From the NCBI GenBank assembly GCA_002313255.1, contig DCBA01000124.1, positions 1 to 64,000 of the forward strand: 64,000 nt of DNA, written 5' to 3'. This document shows positions 40,529-50,448 of this stretch, one piece after another (position 1 is the stretch's first letter; the number at the start of each line of letters is the position of its first letter). Made by a program: the position numbers and the translations under genes. The DNA is from Gammaproteobacteria bacterium UBA1119. Lineage in GTDB: Bacteria; Pseudomonadota; Gammaproteobacteria; Pseudomonadales; Azotimanducaceae. The notes under the pieces are model-generated. The model saw only the letters and a program-made list of their open reading frames with translations. It was not told the DNA's origin and made no database searches.

Positions 40529-40557
40529 ACCCTAGGTTTGGAACTTAACTTTGTCAA
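40529..40557 (-). promoter_or_regulatory. mra (dcw cluster) promoter
   Basis: TTGACA (40557-40552, perfect -35) is followed after 17 nt by TAGGGT (40534-40529), which keeps T1, A2 and T6 of the -10 consensus. The predicted start lies just before the MraZ box. Confidence 0.75.
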
Positions 40558-40737
40558 GGATCAGTAGCACCTAACCCACAGAAAACTAAGGAAATTTCGG
40601 AATTTTATGGGATTACAAATAGATCACTGGAGTGCGTATATCTATTAGAAATAAATGGTAGAAGTCTTTTCCTCGAAAGCACTTTAACTTGATACCTAAT
40701 TCCAAGCGCGTAAAGGGTTCTTGCATCGTGTTCGGAA

Positions 40738-41085
<348 letters not shown>

Positions 41086-41097
41086 AAGAAGAGCGTA

Positions 41098-41937
41098 CTA
41101 TCCATTACTCGTTAGGACCAGTGCTCTTTTGTACGCGCGCGCACGCGTCTCGCCCGTTATTTTAGCGGCCAACCTCGCCGCCTGAGTGGGGGCGAGCTCG
41201 GCCAAGAGAATTTGGAGTGTCGAGTCAACATCTGCCCTGGGAACCTTCGTCGTTCCTCCAAGAAGACAAACGATCTCGCCACGAACTTGTTCATTCGATG
41301 CAATTTCATCTCGAACACCTTCCACGCTTCCGAAGTAGAGACTCTCGTGGATCTTCGTAAGTTCACGCGCTATAAAAATTTGTCGCCGATTAGCTTCGAG
41401 CTTACATAGGGCATCCAAAGTATTCGAAAGTCGCCGCGCAGTTTCAAAGAACAATACTGAGCTGCCATCAACCAACAGTTGCTTTAATCGGTCCTCACGC
41501 GCTCTCGCTCGAGCAGGGATGAATCCCGCGAACCTGAAATCGTGGTTTGGAATAGGCGCGACAGACAAAATCGTCGTAATTGCCGATGGACCCGGAACAG
41601 GGATGACGTGGAGTTTTCGTTTCCACAGCGCGCGCATTAGGTCAAAACCCGGATCACAAATGAGCGGCGTACCTGCGTCGGATACGAGCGCAACATCGCG
41701 ACCTTCAGCAATTAGATCAAGAACACGAGAAGTCACGTTCTCTTCGTTATGTTCATGCAAGGAGATGAGGTTCGTCGCTTTAATGTTGAAAGCGCTCAAA
41801 AGCTTGCGGCATCGTCTAGTATCCTCACACGCAATGACATCGACATTCTCTAAAACTGATATCGCTCGTTCGCTCATGTCGTGGAGGTTCCCGATGGGGG
41901 TCGCGACAACATATAAGATTCCATACCGTTCTTTCAT
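41098..41937 (-). CDS. rsmI: 16S rRNA (cytidine1402-2'-O)-methyltransferase RsmI
   Basis: AdoMet-dependent tetrapyrrole-methylase-fold enzyme of 279 aa, 2'-O-methylating C1402. LYVVATPIGNLHDMSERA, ACEDTRRCRKLL, HEHNE, ALVSDAGTPLICDPGF and PVPGPSA are diagnostic. ATG 41937 has AGGGA about 6 nt upstream; ATG 41970 in frame is less likely. Head-to-head with lpoA, and the two coding regions overlap at their 5' ends. Confidence 0.97.
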   Translation of the reverse strand: MKERYGILYVVATPIGNLHDMSERAISVLENVDVIACEDTRRCRKLLSAFNIKATNLISLHEHNEENVTSRVLDLIAEGRDVALVSDAGTPLICDPGFDLMRALWKRKLHVIPVPGPSAITTILSVAPIPNHDFRFAGFIPARARAREDRLKQLLVDGSSVLFFETARRLSNTLDALCKLEANRRQIFIARELTKIHESLYFGSVEGVRDEIASNEQVRGEIVCLLGGTTKVPRADVDSTLQILLAELAPTQAARLAAKITGETRARAYKRALVLTSNG

Positions 41938-43759
41938 GGCATTCCCTATTGGCCTAACCGTCTTGGTCATTCTAGGAGTCGCGGGCTGTCAAATCACACC
42001 GCTGGAAATCATCCAAAAGGATCATCATCCCATTTCGTCGAACCTGGAAATCCAGATTCGACGAGCCGCAATGAACGCAAGTTCGGCAGAAACTGCGCGA
42101 CTTTTTTTCTCTGCAGCGAGGCTTTTGTCGACTCACAATGGGACACAACAAACAAAATCTATTATTGCTCGCGTCAAAAATGATCCCTCCCTGTTTAGCC
42201 GCCTCAGTCGATCTGATCGCTTCGAAGTCGAGCTCATCGATCTAGAGTTGAACTACTTAGGCAAAAATCCGCGCTACAAGAACAATCTGGTAAAACAATT
42301 GGAAGCCCTTACCCCGACTACCCTCGTACAAGAAATCTCCGCGTTGGAGCTCGCAGCGCACATTCGAATCTCAATGGGAGATCATGTCGGTGCCGTTACA
42401 ACTTTAGTAAGACTTAGCACTTACCCGGGTGTCGACGAAAAGCAGCTTGCGGAGAGGATCTGGTCTTCAATAAAAAAACTGCCACTAGGATACAGTGCCA
42501 CTCTCGCGAGAAATGCTGATACCGAAGACGAGTTCGCTTGGTGGGACCTTGCCACAAAATTTCTTAGTCCATTAACACCTACTCTGCAACAGCGTGGGTG
42601 GGATGTTTGGAGATCGGCAAATCCCACCCATCTCGCGAATAAGCAACCCCCATCGGAAACTTCAATACGACCCGATGAGCCACAAATCATTGCACTTCTA
42701 TTGCCTCAAAGTGGTCCACTAGCCGAAGCCTCGCGGGCTATTCGAGACGGATTCGTCGCGGCTTATTGGTCTACGCAACTTACCGAGGAAATCGAGGCAA
42801 ATCGACGGCAGAAAATTCTGGTCTATGACACTTCTGGAAACACGATGGCAGACGTTGTCTCGCGAGCCGAAGCGGACGGCGCACAAATCCTATTGGGCCC
42901 CTTATCCAAATCCAATGTTCAATCAATGAGCACGTTAAAAACAGACGTCCCCACCATCGCTTTGAACCGAGTAAATCCCACCCTCCAACCGAAAAGAACC
43001 AAAGCGCGTAGACCTAATAGACGAATTCCTCAATTGTCCCTCGCAGTTGAGGACGAGGCCGTGGAACTAGCAAAGCGTATCAGTAACGAAGGATCAACTC
43101 GGATAATTGTTTTTCGAGACCACACTTCGTGGTCGCATAGGGCGTACGCCACTTTTTCCGCCTCAATATCCAATAGCGTAGAGATAGTAAGTTTAACGAC
43201 ATTGGATGATTTAAAGGGCGTGACAAACGCAGTTGGTCGCGCCTTGGACATTGACGCAAGCCTTATGCGCCATACCAACATCCAAAGATTAGTCAGAAGA
43301 GAAATTGAGTTTGTTCCAAGGCGAAGGAGCGATATACACGCCGTAGTTGGACTAGTCGGGTCTAGGGAATACGCATCGTTGGTTGCCGCTTTAGACTTCC
43401 ATTTCGGATCCGACATACCACTTTTCGTAACTTCTGCCGCTCTGCGGTCAGACGTCCCCATAAAAAAGAAAAACGGAACGCGATTTGTCGCACTACCCCT
43501 GACACTGTTTTCCTTTCGACTTAGACACGACTTGGAAAACGCATTCCCTGCAGCTAAACAGAATCCTTCTTTCTACGCACTCGGGATCGATGCATATCGA
43601 CTTGCAAATCAGTTTGAACGGCTTATAGCCGGCGTATCTATCCCAGCAATCACTGGGAATCTAAAACTAAGTCGAAACAGTTTGATACAGCGAGTACCAG
43701 CTTGGGGCCAAATAACGAATAATTCACGGATTGCCCGCCCTCTCTCGATCGTTGATTAA
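41894..43759 (+). CDS. lpoA: penicillin-binding protein activator LpoA-like lipoprotein
   Basis: Outer-membrane lipoprotein of 621 aa; E. coli LpoA reaches through the periplasm to activate PBP1A. Signal peptide with lipobox LGVAGC (Cys32), N-terminal helical TPR-like half, then a periplasmic-binding-protein-like half (from about residue 255: IALLLPQSGPLAEASRAIRDGF, and DGAQILLGPLSK). ATG 41894 is chosen: GGAGG lies 6 nt upstream and the resulting signal peptide has Lys8 and Arg12. ATG 41936 would give an uncharged n-region and no ribosome site. This start makes a 44-nt antisense overlap with rsmI. Confidence 0.88.
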   Translation: MGVATTYKIPYRSFMAFPIGLTVLVILGVAGCQITPLEIIQKDHHPISSNLEIQIRRAAMNASSAETARLFFSAARLLSTHNGTQQTKSIIARVKNDPSLFSRLSRSDRFEVELIDLELNYLGKNPRYKNNLVKQLEALTPTTLVQEISALELAAHIRISMGDHVGAVTTLVRLSTYPGVDEKQLAERIWSSIKKLPLGYSATLARNADTEDEFAWWDLATKFLSPLTPTLQQRGWDVWRSANPTHLANKQPPSETSIRPDEPQIIALLLPQSGPLAEASRAIRDGFVAAYWSTQLTEEIEANRRQKILVYDTSGNTMADVVSRAEADGAQILLGPLSKSNVQSMSTLKTDVPTIALNRVNPTLQPKRTKARRPNRRIPQLSLAVEDEAVELAKRISNEGSTRIIVFRDHTSWSHRAYATFSASISNSVEIVSLTTLDDLKGVTNAVGRALDIDASLMRHTNIQRLVRREIEFVPRRRSDIHAVVGLVGSREYASLVAALDFHFGSDIPLFVTSAALRSDVPIKKKNGTRFVALPLTLFSFRLRHDLENAFPAAKQNPSFYALGIDAYRLANQFERLIAGVSIPAITGNLKLSRNSLIQRVPAWGQITNNSRIARPLSIVD

Positions 43760-43883
43760 CAGAGTGACCACCTATGGTCTTTTCTCTGAATTGGAAACTG
43801 TTCTAAGTGCACGGCTGTCGAAAATAGAACACTTCCCACATGTCTTGGATCGGCTAAAAATACCCGTTTTTATCAACCGAACT

Positions 43884-43889
43884 TATAAT
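43884..43889 (+). promoter_or_regulatory. possible -10 element for dolP
   Basis: TATAAT, exact consensus, 29 nt before the dolP ATG, centred in a short inverted repeat (ACCGA...TCGGT). No convincing -35 hexamer lies at 16-18 nt. Confidence 0.35.
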
Positions 43890-43918
43890 CGGTCAACAAA
43901 CATTTAACGAGGCTTCAC

Positions 43919-44467
43919 ATGTCTGTTAAGTCCAACGTGACTAGCTTACTTTTGATTTTGATGTTCCTCAGCTCGTGCAACTCTTTTAAAGGCGTCCCAA
44001 CCACCCGCAGTCCAGGAAGAATAATTGACGATGGATTTATCCAACGAATCGCACATCGCCAAATCAGAAGACTCGAACCAAGAATTAATGCCGGCAATAT
44101 CTCAGTTCATTCCTTTAATCGTTCAGTTCTCTTGACTGGTCAGGTCGAAAACTCAGCGCTGGCTACACTAGTTGAGTCGGCCGTTTTCAAAATCCGCATC
44201 GTAGAGCATATTCACAATGAAATTACGGTAAGCGGCCCGACAAGCATCACCGTTCGCGCTGGCGACGCGCTAGTCAACACGAAGGTGCGGTCAAAATTGT
44301 TGATAACACAAAATGTGAACTTAAACCGATTTAAAGTAGTCACCGAAAACGGAGTAGTTTTCTTAATGGGTTTAGTTCCTCAAGATGAAGCAAACCGCGC
44401 CGTCGAGGCGGTACGAACGGTCTTTGGTGTTCAGAAGGTGGTCAAGATTTTCGAGTACGTAGATTGA
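43919..44467 (+). CDS. dolP: BON-domain outer-membrane lipoprotein DolP (YraP)
   Basis: 182 aa. Lipoprotein signal with lipobox FLSSC (Cys20), then two BON domains (about 48-105 and 115-180; VLLTGQVEN and VVFLMGLVP are the paired strand motifs). E. coli DolP binds anionic phospholipid at division sites and supports envelope integrity. A GAGG precedes the ATG. It follows lpoA as in pseudomonads, but yraN and the gmhA-like diaA gene usually between them are missing. Confidence 0.9.
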   Translation: MSVKSNVTSLLLILMFLSSCNSFKGVPTTRSPGRIIDDGFIQRIAHRQIRRLEPRINAGNISVHSFNRSVLLTGQVENSALATLVESAVFKIRIVEHIHNEITVSGPTSITVRAGDALVNTKVRSKLLITQNVNLNRFKVVTENGVVFLMGLVPQDEANRAVEAVRTVFGVQKVVKIFEYVD

Positions 44468-44585
44468 ATCAGCACGATGCTTTGTATACATCGGTTTCGT
44501 CTAAATGATATGTGAGCTAAAGCCGTAAACCGAAATGTCGCATTGTCCGACTGCACGACATCGCACTTTCATATTTACCCGCCTC

Positions 44586-45218
44586 TTATTCGCGCATATC
44601 CACTTCGGCTTCTGTAAGGCTCTCTTGAAACGTGTCACGTTCGAACATATTGTTCATATATCGTTGCATTGGCTTAAGTTGACGAGCTGACATCTTCAAG
44701 TCCAATGCATTCAGACGCCAGAGAATAGGCGCCACAAAACAATCCACCAGAGTGAAGTCTTCGTTCATAAAGAAGGGACGATCAGCAAATACAGGTGCTA
44801 TGGCCGCAAGACTTTCTCGTAGTTCTTTTCTAGCCTTATCCATAGCAGTCTCTCTTCCTCTGCCCGCCAATAACACATCGACTCTCTTACTCCAATCAAG
44901 TTCGATGCGGTGCATCAATAAACGACACTGAGCCCGTGCGACAGGGTATACGGGCAGCAAGGGTGGATGTGGAAACCGCTCGTCCAAGTACTCCATTATT
45001 ACCGTGCTTTTGTATAAAACTAGTTCTCGATCTAAAAGAGTCGGAAGCGTTCCATAGGGGTTGATTTCCGAAAGATCTTCGGGCCTCTGTGTTGGGTCGA
45101 CATCTACGACGTCAACGGCTACCCCTTTTTCACACAAAACCATCCGTACGCGGTGACTGTAATGATCTCGCGGGTCAGAGAAAAGCGTCATTGACGCCCG
45201 TTTTGTGGCGAAGCTCAT
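44586..45218 (-). CDS. sspA: stringent starvation protein A (SspA)
   Basis: RNA-polymerase-associated protein with a glutathione S-transferase fold, 210 aa. Thioredoxin-like N domain (about 10-85: MTLFSDPRDHYSHRVRMVLCEKG, NPYGTLPTL) and helical C domain. The surface pocket motif PHPPLLP and VYPVARA are typical of SspA. ATG 45218 has GGAG about 6 nt upstream. Follows rpsI; sspB, the usual partner, is not downstream, nor are petABC between rpsI and sspA. Confidence 0.93.
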   Translation of the reverse strand: MSFATKRASMTLFSDPRDHYSHRVRMVLCEKGVAVDVVDVDPTQRPEDLSEINPYGTLPTLLDRELVLYKSTVIMEYLDERFPHPPLLPVYPVARAQCRLLMHRIELDWSKRVDVLLAGRGRETAMDKARKELRESLAAIAPVFADRPFFMNEDFTLVDCFVAPILWRLNALDLKMSARQLKPMQRYMNNMFERDTFQESLTEAEVDMRE

Positions 45219-45303
45219 ATTATCTCCGATCCTGAACGCTGCCGTGTTTCAGCACGAACAATGCTTAAATGGAAGCCTCACGCTAACAGCGAAGGCCCGA
45301 TCC

Positions 45304-45693
45304 CTAGCGCTTCGAATATTGCGGTCGCTTTCGTGCCTTTCGAAGCCCAACTTTCTTTCGTTCTACTTCTCGAGCATCACGAGTTAGTAACCCCGCCTGT
45401 CGAAGCGGTAGTCGTAATTTTTCATCGTGCTCCACCAAAGCTCTAGCTATACCTAGCCGAATAGCTCCAGCTTGCCCTGAACCGCCGCCGCCCTCGACCG
45501 TTATACGCAAGTCGAATTGATCGACCGCACCCGCAACCTCTAAAGGTTGTCGGACAATCATGCGAGCGGTTTCACGTCCAAAATATTCATCGAGCGTTCG
45601 ATTATTCACTAAAACTCGACCGGTTCCGCTCTGTAGAAACACTCTCGCGGCAGAACTTTTTCGACGCCCGGTCCCGTACTTCGAATCACCCAT
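45304..45693 (-). CDS. rpsI: 30S ribosomal protein S9
   Basis: 129 aa, full length. [15 protein letters not shown] at the N terminus, [19 protein letters not shown] in the middle and the basic C-terminal tail [18 protein letters not shown] that reaches the ribosomal P site. 3 nt after rplM in the same operon. Confidence 0.99.
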   Translation of the reverse strand: MGDSKYGTGRRKSSAARVFLQSGTGRVLVNNRTLDEYFGRETARMIVRQPLEVAGAVDQFDLRITVEGGGGSGQAGAIRLGIARALVEHDEKLRLPLRQAGLLTRDAREVERKKVGLRKARKRPQYSKR

Positions 45694-45696
45694 TGT

Positions 45697-46128
45697 TTAA
45701 CTTATCACCATCGTTTTCGGCTGCTGCGCTCCATGTGGATGCGTATCGCCGGAATACACTTTTAATTTACGGAAAACCGCGCGACCCAAGGGATTCCTGG
45801 GTAGCATTCCCCTCACTGCCTTCTCTAATAGCTCTTCAGGCTTGGCCTCACGCAACCTCTTAAGAGATGTGCTTTTTATTCCCCCTGGATATCCACTATG
45901 CCTGTAATAAATTTTCTTTGTTTCCTTGTTTCCACTAACAAAGACCTTTTCGGCATTCACCACGATAATGTAGTCACCAGTGTCCACATGTGGCGTGTAC
46001 TCCGCCTTGTGCTTGCCTCGGAGACGACGTGCAATTTCGGTTGCCAGACGCCCAAGCGTCTGATCCGTGGCGTCAACCACATACCAGTCATGCGCGACAT
46101 CTTGTTGACGCACACTCACTGTCTTCAT
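45697..46128 (-). CDS. rplM: 50S ribosomal protein L13
   Basis: 143 aa, full length. [45 protein letters not shown] and [10 protein letters not shown] are the family segments. First gene of rplM-rpsI, with a good promoter just upstream and a short leader. The Shine-Dalgarno site is weak (CCAGG). Confidence 0.99.
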   Translation of the reverse strand: MKTVSVRQQDVAHDWYVVDATDQTLGRLATEIARRLRGKHKAEYTPHVDTGDYIIVVNAEKVFVSGNKETKKIYYRHSGYPGGIKSTSLKRLREAKPEELLEKAVRGMLPRNPLGRAVFRKLKVYSGDTHPHGAQQPKTMVIS

Positions 46129-46157
46129 TTCGGGACCTGGAGAAAAAGGCAGCGCGA

Positions 46158-46186
46158 ATTTTAGTTCACGCCCTAGTAGTTTACAA
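46158..46186 (-). promoter_or_regulatory. rplM-rpsI promoter
   Basis: On the minus strand TTGTAA (46186-46181) and TAAAAT (46163-46158) are separated by exactly 17 nt. Predicted start near 46151, giving a leader of about 22 nt. -35 matches 4 of 6 and -10 matches 5 of 6. Confidence 0.65.
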
Positions 46187-46212
46187 CTCTAACCATGCCC
46201 TATCAGCCGGTG

Positions 46213-47319
46213 CTACGGACGATGCGGTCGCGATAGATAGGCGTTCGATCGCATCTCGATAATGCGACTTTGAGTACGTTCGAATTCGCGCAATAGCTTC
46301 GAACCGACGTATAACGTTTCAACCTCCACGGAAGCGTTAAATAGAACCTTCACTCCGCGATCATAGAATTCGTCAATCAAACTTATGAAGCGCCGCGCCT
46401 GGCCTTCACATTCCCCGTCGAGCTGATGAATCCCCCAAATGACAACCGTATGGAAAAGCCGCGCGATCTCGATGTAGTCATTCGCGCTGCGTGGCGCGTC
46501 ACATAGGGTTGAAAACTCAAACCCAACCGCCCCTTCTGCTCTATAACGAACAGCAATATCACGACCATTGACCGTTACGTGCCCGCCAATCCTAAATGTT
46601 CCTCCCGTTAAAGTCGCAAACTCGACCTCAGAGAACAGATCGTCAGTGCGCCCAACTCGATAGACCGAGTGCTTCCGAAGGAAATTCAGCCGGTAGTCAG
46701 TCCCCGACTCAAGTTTTTCTACGCGCATGTGACGATCAATAAGCGCAATTACGGGTAAAAATTGATTTCGCTGTAGGCCATTTTGATACAGATTACCTGG
46801 CGCAACGTTGGAAGTAGCTATGAGCGTAACGCCCTTCGCGAAAAGAGCGTCCAATAAACCCCCGAGTATCATTGCGTCGCCAATATCCGAAACAAAAAAC
46901 TCGTCGAAGCAAATTATCTGGGCGGACCTAGCAAATCGGGAGGCGACCGCATTGATGGGATCCACAGTACCCTCCAACAAAGCCAATTCTTCGTGAATCC
47001 GGCGCATAAAGTGGTGGAAATGCAGTCGTTCGGATATGCCCGGCTGCAGTGATTCGTGAAACAAATCCATTAAATAGGTCTTGCCACGGCCCACCCCACC
47101 CCAGAGGTAAAGGCCTCTAATAGGATCCCGCACGTTGAACCCTAAACCATGCTTGACGCGTGATAATAGCGAAGGTGACGAATAACGAAGCATAATGTTG
47201 TGGTGGAGGTCTGTGAAAATTTCGACAATTCTCCGCTGTCGAACGTCGTCAACATAACCGGCCTCAATATTCCGCTCGTATCGCGCGTCCGGACGGATTA
47301 TTTCTAGTTTGCGTGACAC
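46213..47319 (-). CDS. zapE: ZapE (AFG1-like) cell division ATPase
   Basis: P-loop ATPase of 368 aa that acts on the FtsZ ring in E. coli under low oxygen or heat. Walker A GGVGRGKTYLMD near residue 75, FHHFMRRIHEEL, Walker B IICFDEFFVSD, and the C-terminal ARLFHTVVIWGI and RFISLIDEFYDRGVKV segments. GTG 47319 has AGGG about 6 nt upstream. Neighbour of rplM as in many gammaproteobacteria. Confidence 0.95.
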   Translation of the reverse strand: MSRKLEIIRPDARYERNIEAGYVDDVRQRRIVEIFTDLHHNIMLRYSSPSLLSRVKHGLGFNVRDPIRGLYLWGGVGRGKTYLMDLFHESLQPGISERLHFHHFMRRIHEELALLEGTVDPINAVASRFARSAQIICFDEFFVSDIGDAMILGGLLDALFAKGVTLIATSNVAPGNLYQNGLQRNQFLPVIALIDRHMRVEKLESGTDYRLNFLRKHSVYRVGRTDDLFSEVEFATLTGGTFRIGGHVTVNGRDIAVRYRAEGAVGFEFSTLCDAPRSANDYIEIARLFHTVVIWGIHQLDGECEGQARRFISLIDEFYDRGVKVLFNASVEVETLYVGSKLLREFERTQSRIIEMRSNAYLSRPHRP

Positions 47320-47471
47320 CGCATCCCTAGTTAATCGTCCACGTTACAAAAAAGAATCGGGGTGCGAAACTGGACAGTTGTTTTTTTGCGGCTTCACGCC
47401 GACCGAACCAAACAAGTGCCTGTCGTGACAATAACCATGAAACTTGCGGCAACGAATTGTTCAGCATTAGT

Positions 47472-48776
47472 TCACGGATCTTCGACGCGAGCTCGAGCCG
47501 CCGCTGAGTGGGCGGTAAGACCCTCCGTATCGGCAAGTATCGCTGCAATTCGACCTATTTTCTTAGCACCCTCAGGTGAACATCGGATAATCGAACTACG
47601 TTTCTGGAATTCACGAACGCTGAGTCCGGAAGCGTAGCGCGCCGAACCGAAAGTAGGCAGTACATGACTCGGTCCGGCCGAATAATCGCCGAGTACTTCT
47701 GCGCTATACCCACCCATAAATATTGCACCTGCGTGCTGAACTAGCGGTAACAATGCGTCGGGTTCGGAAACGGCAAGCTGTAAGTGTTCCGGCGCAAAAC
47801 GATTAACAAGCGAAATCGCGTCTTCAAGATCACGGCACTTTATAAATGCGCCACGATCCGCAAAGGATCTTTCTATTATTTCGCTTCGTTCGAGACCAGG
47901 CATTAACTTTTCGATCTCACGAAACACTGCTTCGAGATACGCTCGGTACGGGGAAATCAGAATTGCCTGGGCAGTACGATCGTGCTCTGCTTGGGCGCAC
48001 AAATCCAGGGCCGTCCATCGAGCGGAAACGGACCCGTCCGCAACTATCAGAATTTCAGTTGGACCGGCGATAGCGTCAATGCCTACAGGTCCAAAGACCA
48101 ATCGTTTAGCTGCCGTAACGAATGCCCCTCCCGGTCCGACAATCTTATCTACGGACTTTACCGTCTCTGTCCCATACGCGAGCGCAGCTATCGCCTGCGC
48201 ACCACCAATAGTGTATATCCGATCGACTTCCGCCACGTGCATTGCCGCGAGCACGTGACGATTGCATTCACCCATGGGCGCTGGCACTACGGCAGTGATC
48301 TCGCGCACCCCAGCGATACGCGCGGGAATCACTGTCATAAGTACTGAAGACGGATAAGCGGCCTGACCGCCCGGTACGTATACACCTACACGTTGTATTG
48401 CGGTTACTCGGTACCCAAGAAAATTGCCATGTTCGTCCTCAGTCTCAAAAGATTCGTCAATTTCCGCCTCGTGAAACGACTTAATGCGTGCCGCTGCCTC
48501 GTCAAGGGCTTTTCTATCGGAGTTGACAAGTCGTTCGTATGCTTCACTGCATTGAGCTGGAGAGACCGTCAACCGCTCCATCGACGAGACTTCAAAACGA
48601 TCATATTCTGCGGTCAACGCTATGAGGGCACTGTCACCCTCTGCCCTGACTCTTTCGATGGCGGTTTTAGCCGTGATCTCGACTGTCGCGTCTTCTCGGG
48701 CCTCCCACTCGAGAAGATTTCCCATGCGATTCTCGAAATCAGCTTCGTCGGTATCGATTCTTACTATGTTGACCAA
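47472..48776 (-). CDS. hisD: histidinol dehydrogenase HisD
   Basis: Last two steps of histidine synthesis, oxidising L-histidinol to L-histidine with NAD and zinc. 434 aa. YVPGGQAAYPSSVLM, IYTIGGAQAIAALAYGT, VDKIVGPGG and the zinc-site segments AEHDRTAQAILI and RFAPEHLQL are family marks. The start is TTG 48776 with AAGG 7 nt upstream, 15 nt after the murA stop. hisG (upstream) and hisC (downstream), usual in pseudomonads, are missing. Confidence 0.96.
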   Translation of the reverse strand: MVNIVRIDTDEADFENRMGNLLEWEAREDATVEITAKTAIERVRAEGDSALIALTAEYDRFEVSSMERLTVSPAQCSEAYERLVNSDRKALDEAAARIKSFHEAEIDESFETEDEHGNFLGYRVTAIQRVGVYVPGGQAAYPSSVLMTVIPARIAGVREITAVVPAPMGECNRHVLAAMHVAEVDRIYTIGGAQAIAALAYGTETVKSVDKIVGPGGAFVTAAKRLVFGPVGIDAIAGPTEILIVADGSVSARWTALDLCAQAEHDRTAQAILISPYRAYLEAVFREIEKLMPGLERSEIIERSFADRGAFIKCRDLEDAISLVNRFAPEHLQLAVSEPDALLPLVQHAGAIFMGGYSAEVLGDYSAGPSHVLPTFGSARYASGLSVREFQKRSSIIRCSPEGAKKIGRIAAILADTEGLTAHSAAARARVEDP

Positions 48777-48791
48777 GAATTTACCTTGACT

Positions 48792-50060
48792 TCAACGCGA
48801 CGAAAGACGCTGTACGTCGGCCCCGATTGACTGCAATTTTTCCTCAATACACTCGTACCCCCTGTCAATGTGGTAAATCCTGTCCACTATGGTCTCACCG
48901 TCCGCGACCAGGCCTCCAATAACTAAGCTGAATGATGCTCGCAAATCAGTCGCCATCACGGGAGCGCCCCGTAGTCCCGTTACCCCCTTTACGACGGCTG
49001 TGGTTTTACCATCGAACGATATGTCTGCGCCTAACCTAACCAATTCATGAACATGCATGAATCGATTTTCAAATATTGTCTCGGTTATACGACTGGTACC
49101 CTTACTAATAGCATTAAGGGCAACGTACTGCGCTTGCATGTCTGTCGGAAATCCTGGATAGGGCTCCGTACAGATATCGACAGCAGTCAGATCGTGAGCC
49201 CCCGCATCTACTCTTATCCAATCATCACCCATCGTAATCGAAACGCCACTTTCTTGAAGTTTCTTAGTAACAGCTGCGATGTGTCCAGGGCACGTATTCC
49301 GAATCAAGAGATGCCCTTGAGTAGCTGCTGCAGCAATCAAATACGTCCCTGTTTCTACTCGATCAGGCATTATTCGGAATTCTCCTCCTTGGAGAGAACT
49401 TACTCCTTCTATCATTAGAGTATCTGTACCGGCTCCTTCGATTCGCGCACCCATCGCCACTAAACATGCCGCGAGTTCTGTCACCTCTGGTTCACAGGCA
49501 GCGTTGTGGATAGTGGTTTCACCACGCGCAAGCGTTGCCGCCATCATCAAATTTTGGGTGCCTCCAACCGTTTTTATGTCCATGTCTATTTTTGTTCCGG
49601 TCAACCCTTTCTTTGCGTCTGCAACGATATAACCCTCTTCAACTTGGATGTCAGCGCCCAGCGCCGACAACCCCTTGAGGTGCTGGTCAACGGGTCTGGG
49701 GCCAATCGCGCAACCTCCTGGTAGCGATACTTCGGCGTGACCGTGGATTGCCAGCAATGGTCCCAGAACGAGGAACGAAGCCCGCATCGTCTTCACAAGA
49801 TCGTACGGCGCCCTGAGATTCACGATATCCCGAGTGCGAATTTCTATCGTCCTATTTTCTTCAACTGTGACATCGAGGCCTATGGTTCCAAGGAGTTCGA
49901 TCATGGTCGTCACATCATTGAGGTGGGGGACATTCGTTATTCGAAGCGATTCTTCCGACAAAATTGATGCTGCTAGAATCGGCAGGGCAGAATTCTTTGA
50001 ACCCGAAATAGTGACCGTGCCCCTCAAGGGATTTCCACCCCTTATCAGCAACTTATCCAC
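48792..50060 (-). CDS. murA: UDP-N-acetylglucosamine 1-carboxyvinyltransferase MurA
   Basis: First committed step of peptidoglycan synthesis: adds enolpyruvate to UDP-GlcNAc. 422 aa. [16 protein letters not shown] at the N terminus; the fosfomycin-binding catalytic Cys is in the [11 protein letters not shown] loop; GFPTDMQAQ and [10 protein letters not shown] follow. Cys rather than Asp implies a fosfomycin-sensitive form. The start is GTG 50060. Follows ibaG by 23 nt. Confidence 0.98.
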   Translation of the reverse strand: MDKLLIRGGNPLRGTVTISGSKNSALPILAASILSEESLRITNVPHLNDVTTMIELLGTIGLDVTVEENRTIEIRTRDIVNLRAPYDLVKTMRASFLVLGPLLAIHGHAEVSLPGGCAIGPRPVDQHLKGLSALGADIQVEEGYIVADAKKGLTGTKIDMDIKTVGGTQNLMMAATLARGETTIHNAACEPEVTELAACLVAMGARIEGAGTDTLMIEGVSSLQGGEFRIMPDRVETGTYLIAAAATQGHLLIRNTCPGHIAAVTKKLQESGVSITMGDDWIRVDAGAHDLTAVDICTEPYPGFPTDMQAQYVALNAISKGTSRITETIFENRFMHVHELVRLGADISFDGKTTAVVKGVTGLRGAPVMATDLRASFSLVIGGLVADGETIVDRIYHIDRGYECIEEKLQSIGADVQRLSSR

Positions 50061-50083
50061 TAAATTCTCTTGAAAACGATTGG

Positions 50084-50308
50084 CTAAAGACCGTGCGGGG
50101 TGAGCGCTTTAATTGTAACCGCATGCAACGCTCCAGACTCAATGAGATCAGCTATACAGCGGTAGACCTTTTGTTGACGCTTGACAGGCGCGAGGCCTTC
50201 AAAAACATCAGCAATGATTCGAATAGCTGCCCGATTGCCATCCATATCGACGGTAATCTCAGCGCTAGTAAATTCAATTTCAAGCCTCTTTCTGAGTTCG
50301 GTCTCCAT
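50084..50308 (-). CDS. ibaG: BolA-family protein IbaG (YrbA)
   Basis: 74 aa, slightly shorter than the 84-aa E. coli protein. IbaG pairs with monothiol glutaredoxin in iron-sulfur handling. [16 protein letters not shown] and the [10 protein letters not shown] end match the family, including the Fe-S ligand His. ATG 50308 is chosen; the frame is open to 50350 but those residues do not match. First gene of ibaG-murA-hisD. Confidence 0.92.
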   Translation of the reverse strand: METELRKRLEIEFTSAEITVDMDGNRAAIRIIADVFEGLAPVKRQQKVYRCIADLIESGALHAVTIKALTPHGL

Positions 50309-50385
50309 ATCTGTTCTACGCCTAAATTTCTGCGACCGACCACCTGACACGAGGCCTGTACGTGCCCACTATAACAGCGCCGTAA

Positions 50386-50412
50386 TTGTGTGTTCGAGAG
50401 TCTTGCTACAAT
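50386..50412 (+). promoter_or_regulatory. possible promoter of yrbG-kdsC-lpt-rpoN operon
   Basis: TACAAT (50407-50412) preceded by TGC, an extended -10 form, with TTGTGT (50386-50391) 15 nt upstream. The spacing is short, but an extended -10 tolerates a weak -35. It lies in the 140-nt gap between divergent ibaG and yrbG. Confidence 0.4.
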
Positions 50413-50448
50413 CCTCCTGACTTCACTTCCTAGTAATTCACTTTCATT

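Noticed and set aside
41519-41893. 125-codon upstream extension of the lpoA frame
   Set aside because: It is antisense to well-conserved rsmI sequence and would place the lipoprotein signal internally.
47327-47548. 73-codon minus-strand frame at the hisD 3' end
   Set aside because: No recognisable domain, overlaps the conserved end of hisD, no ribosome site.
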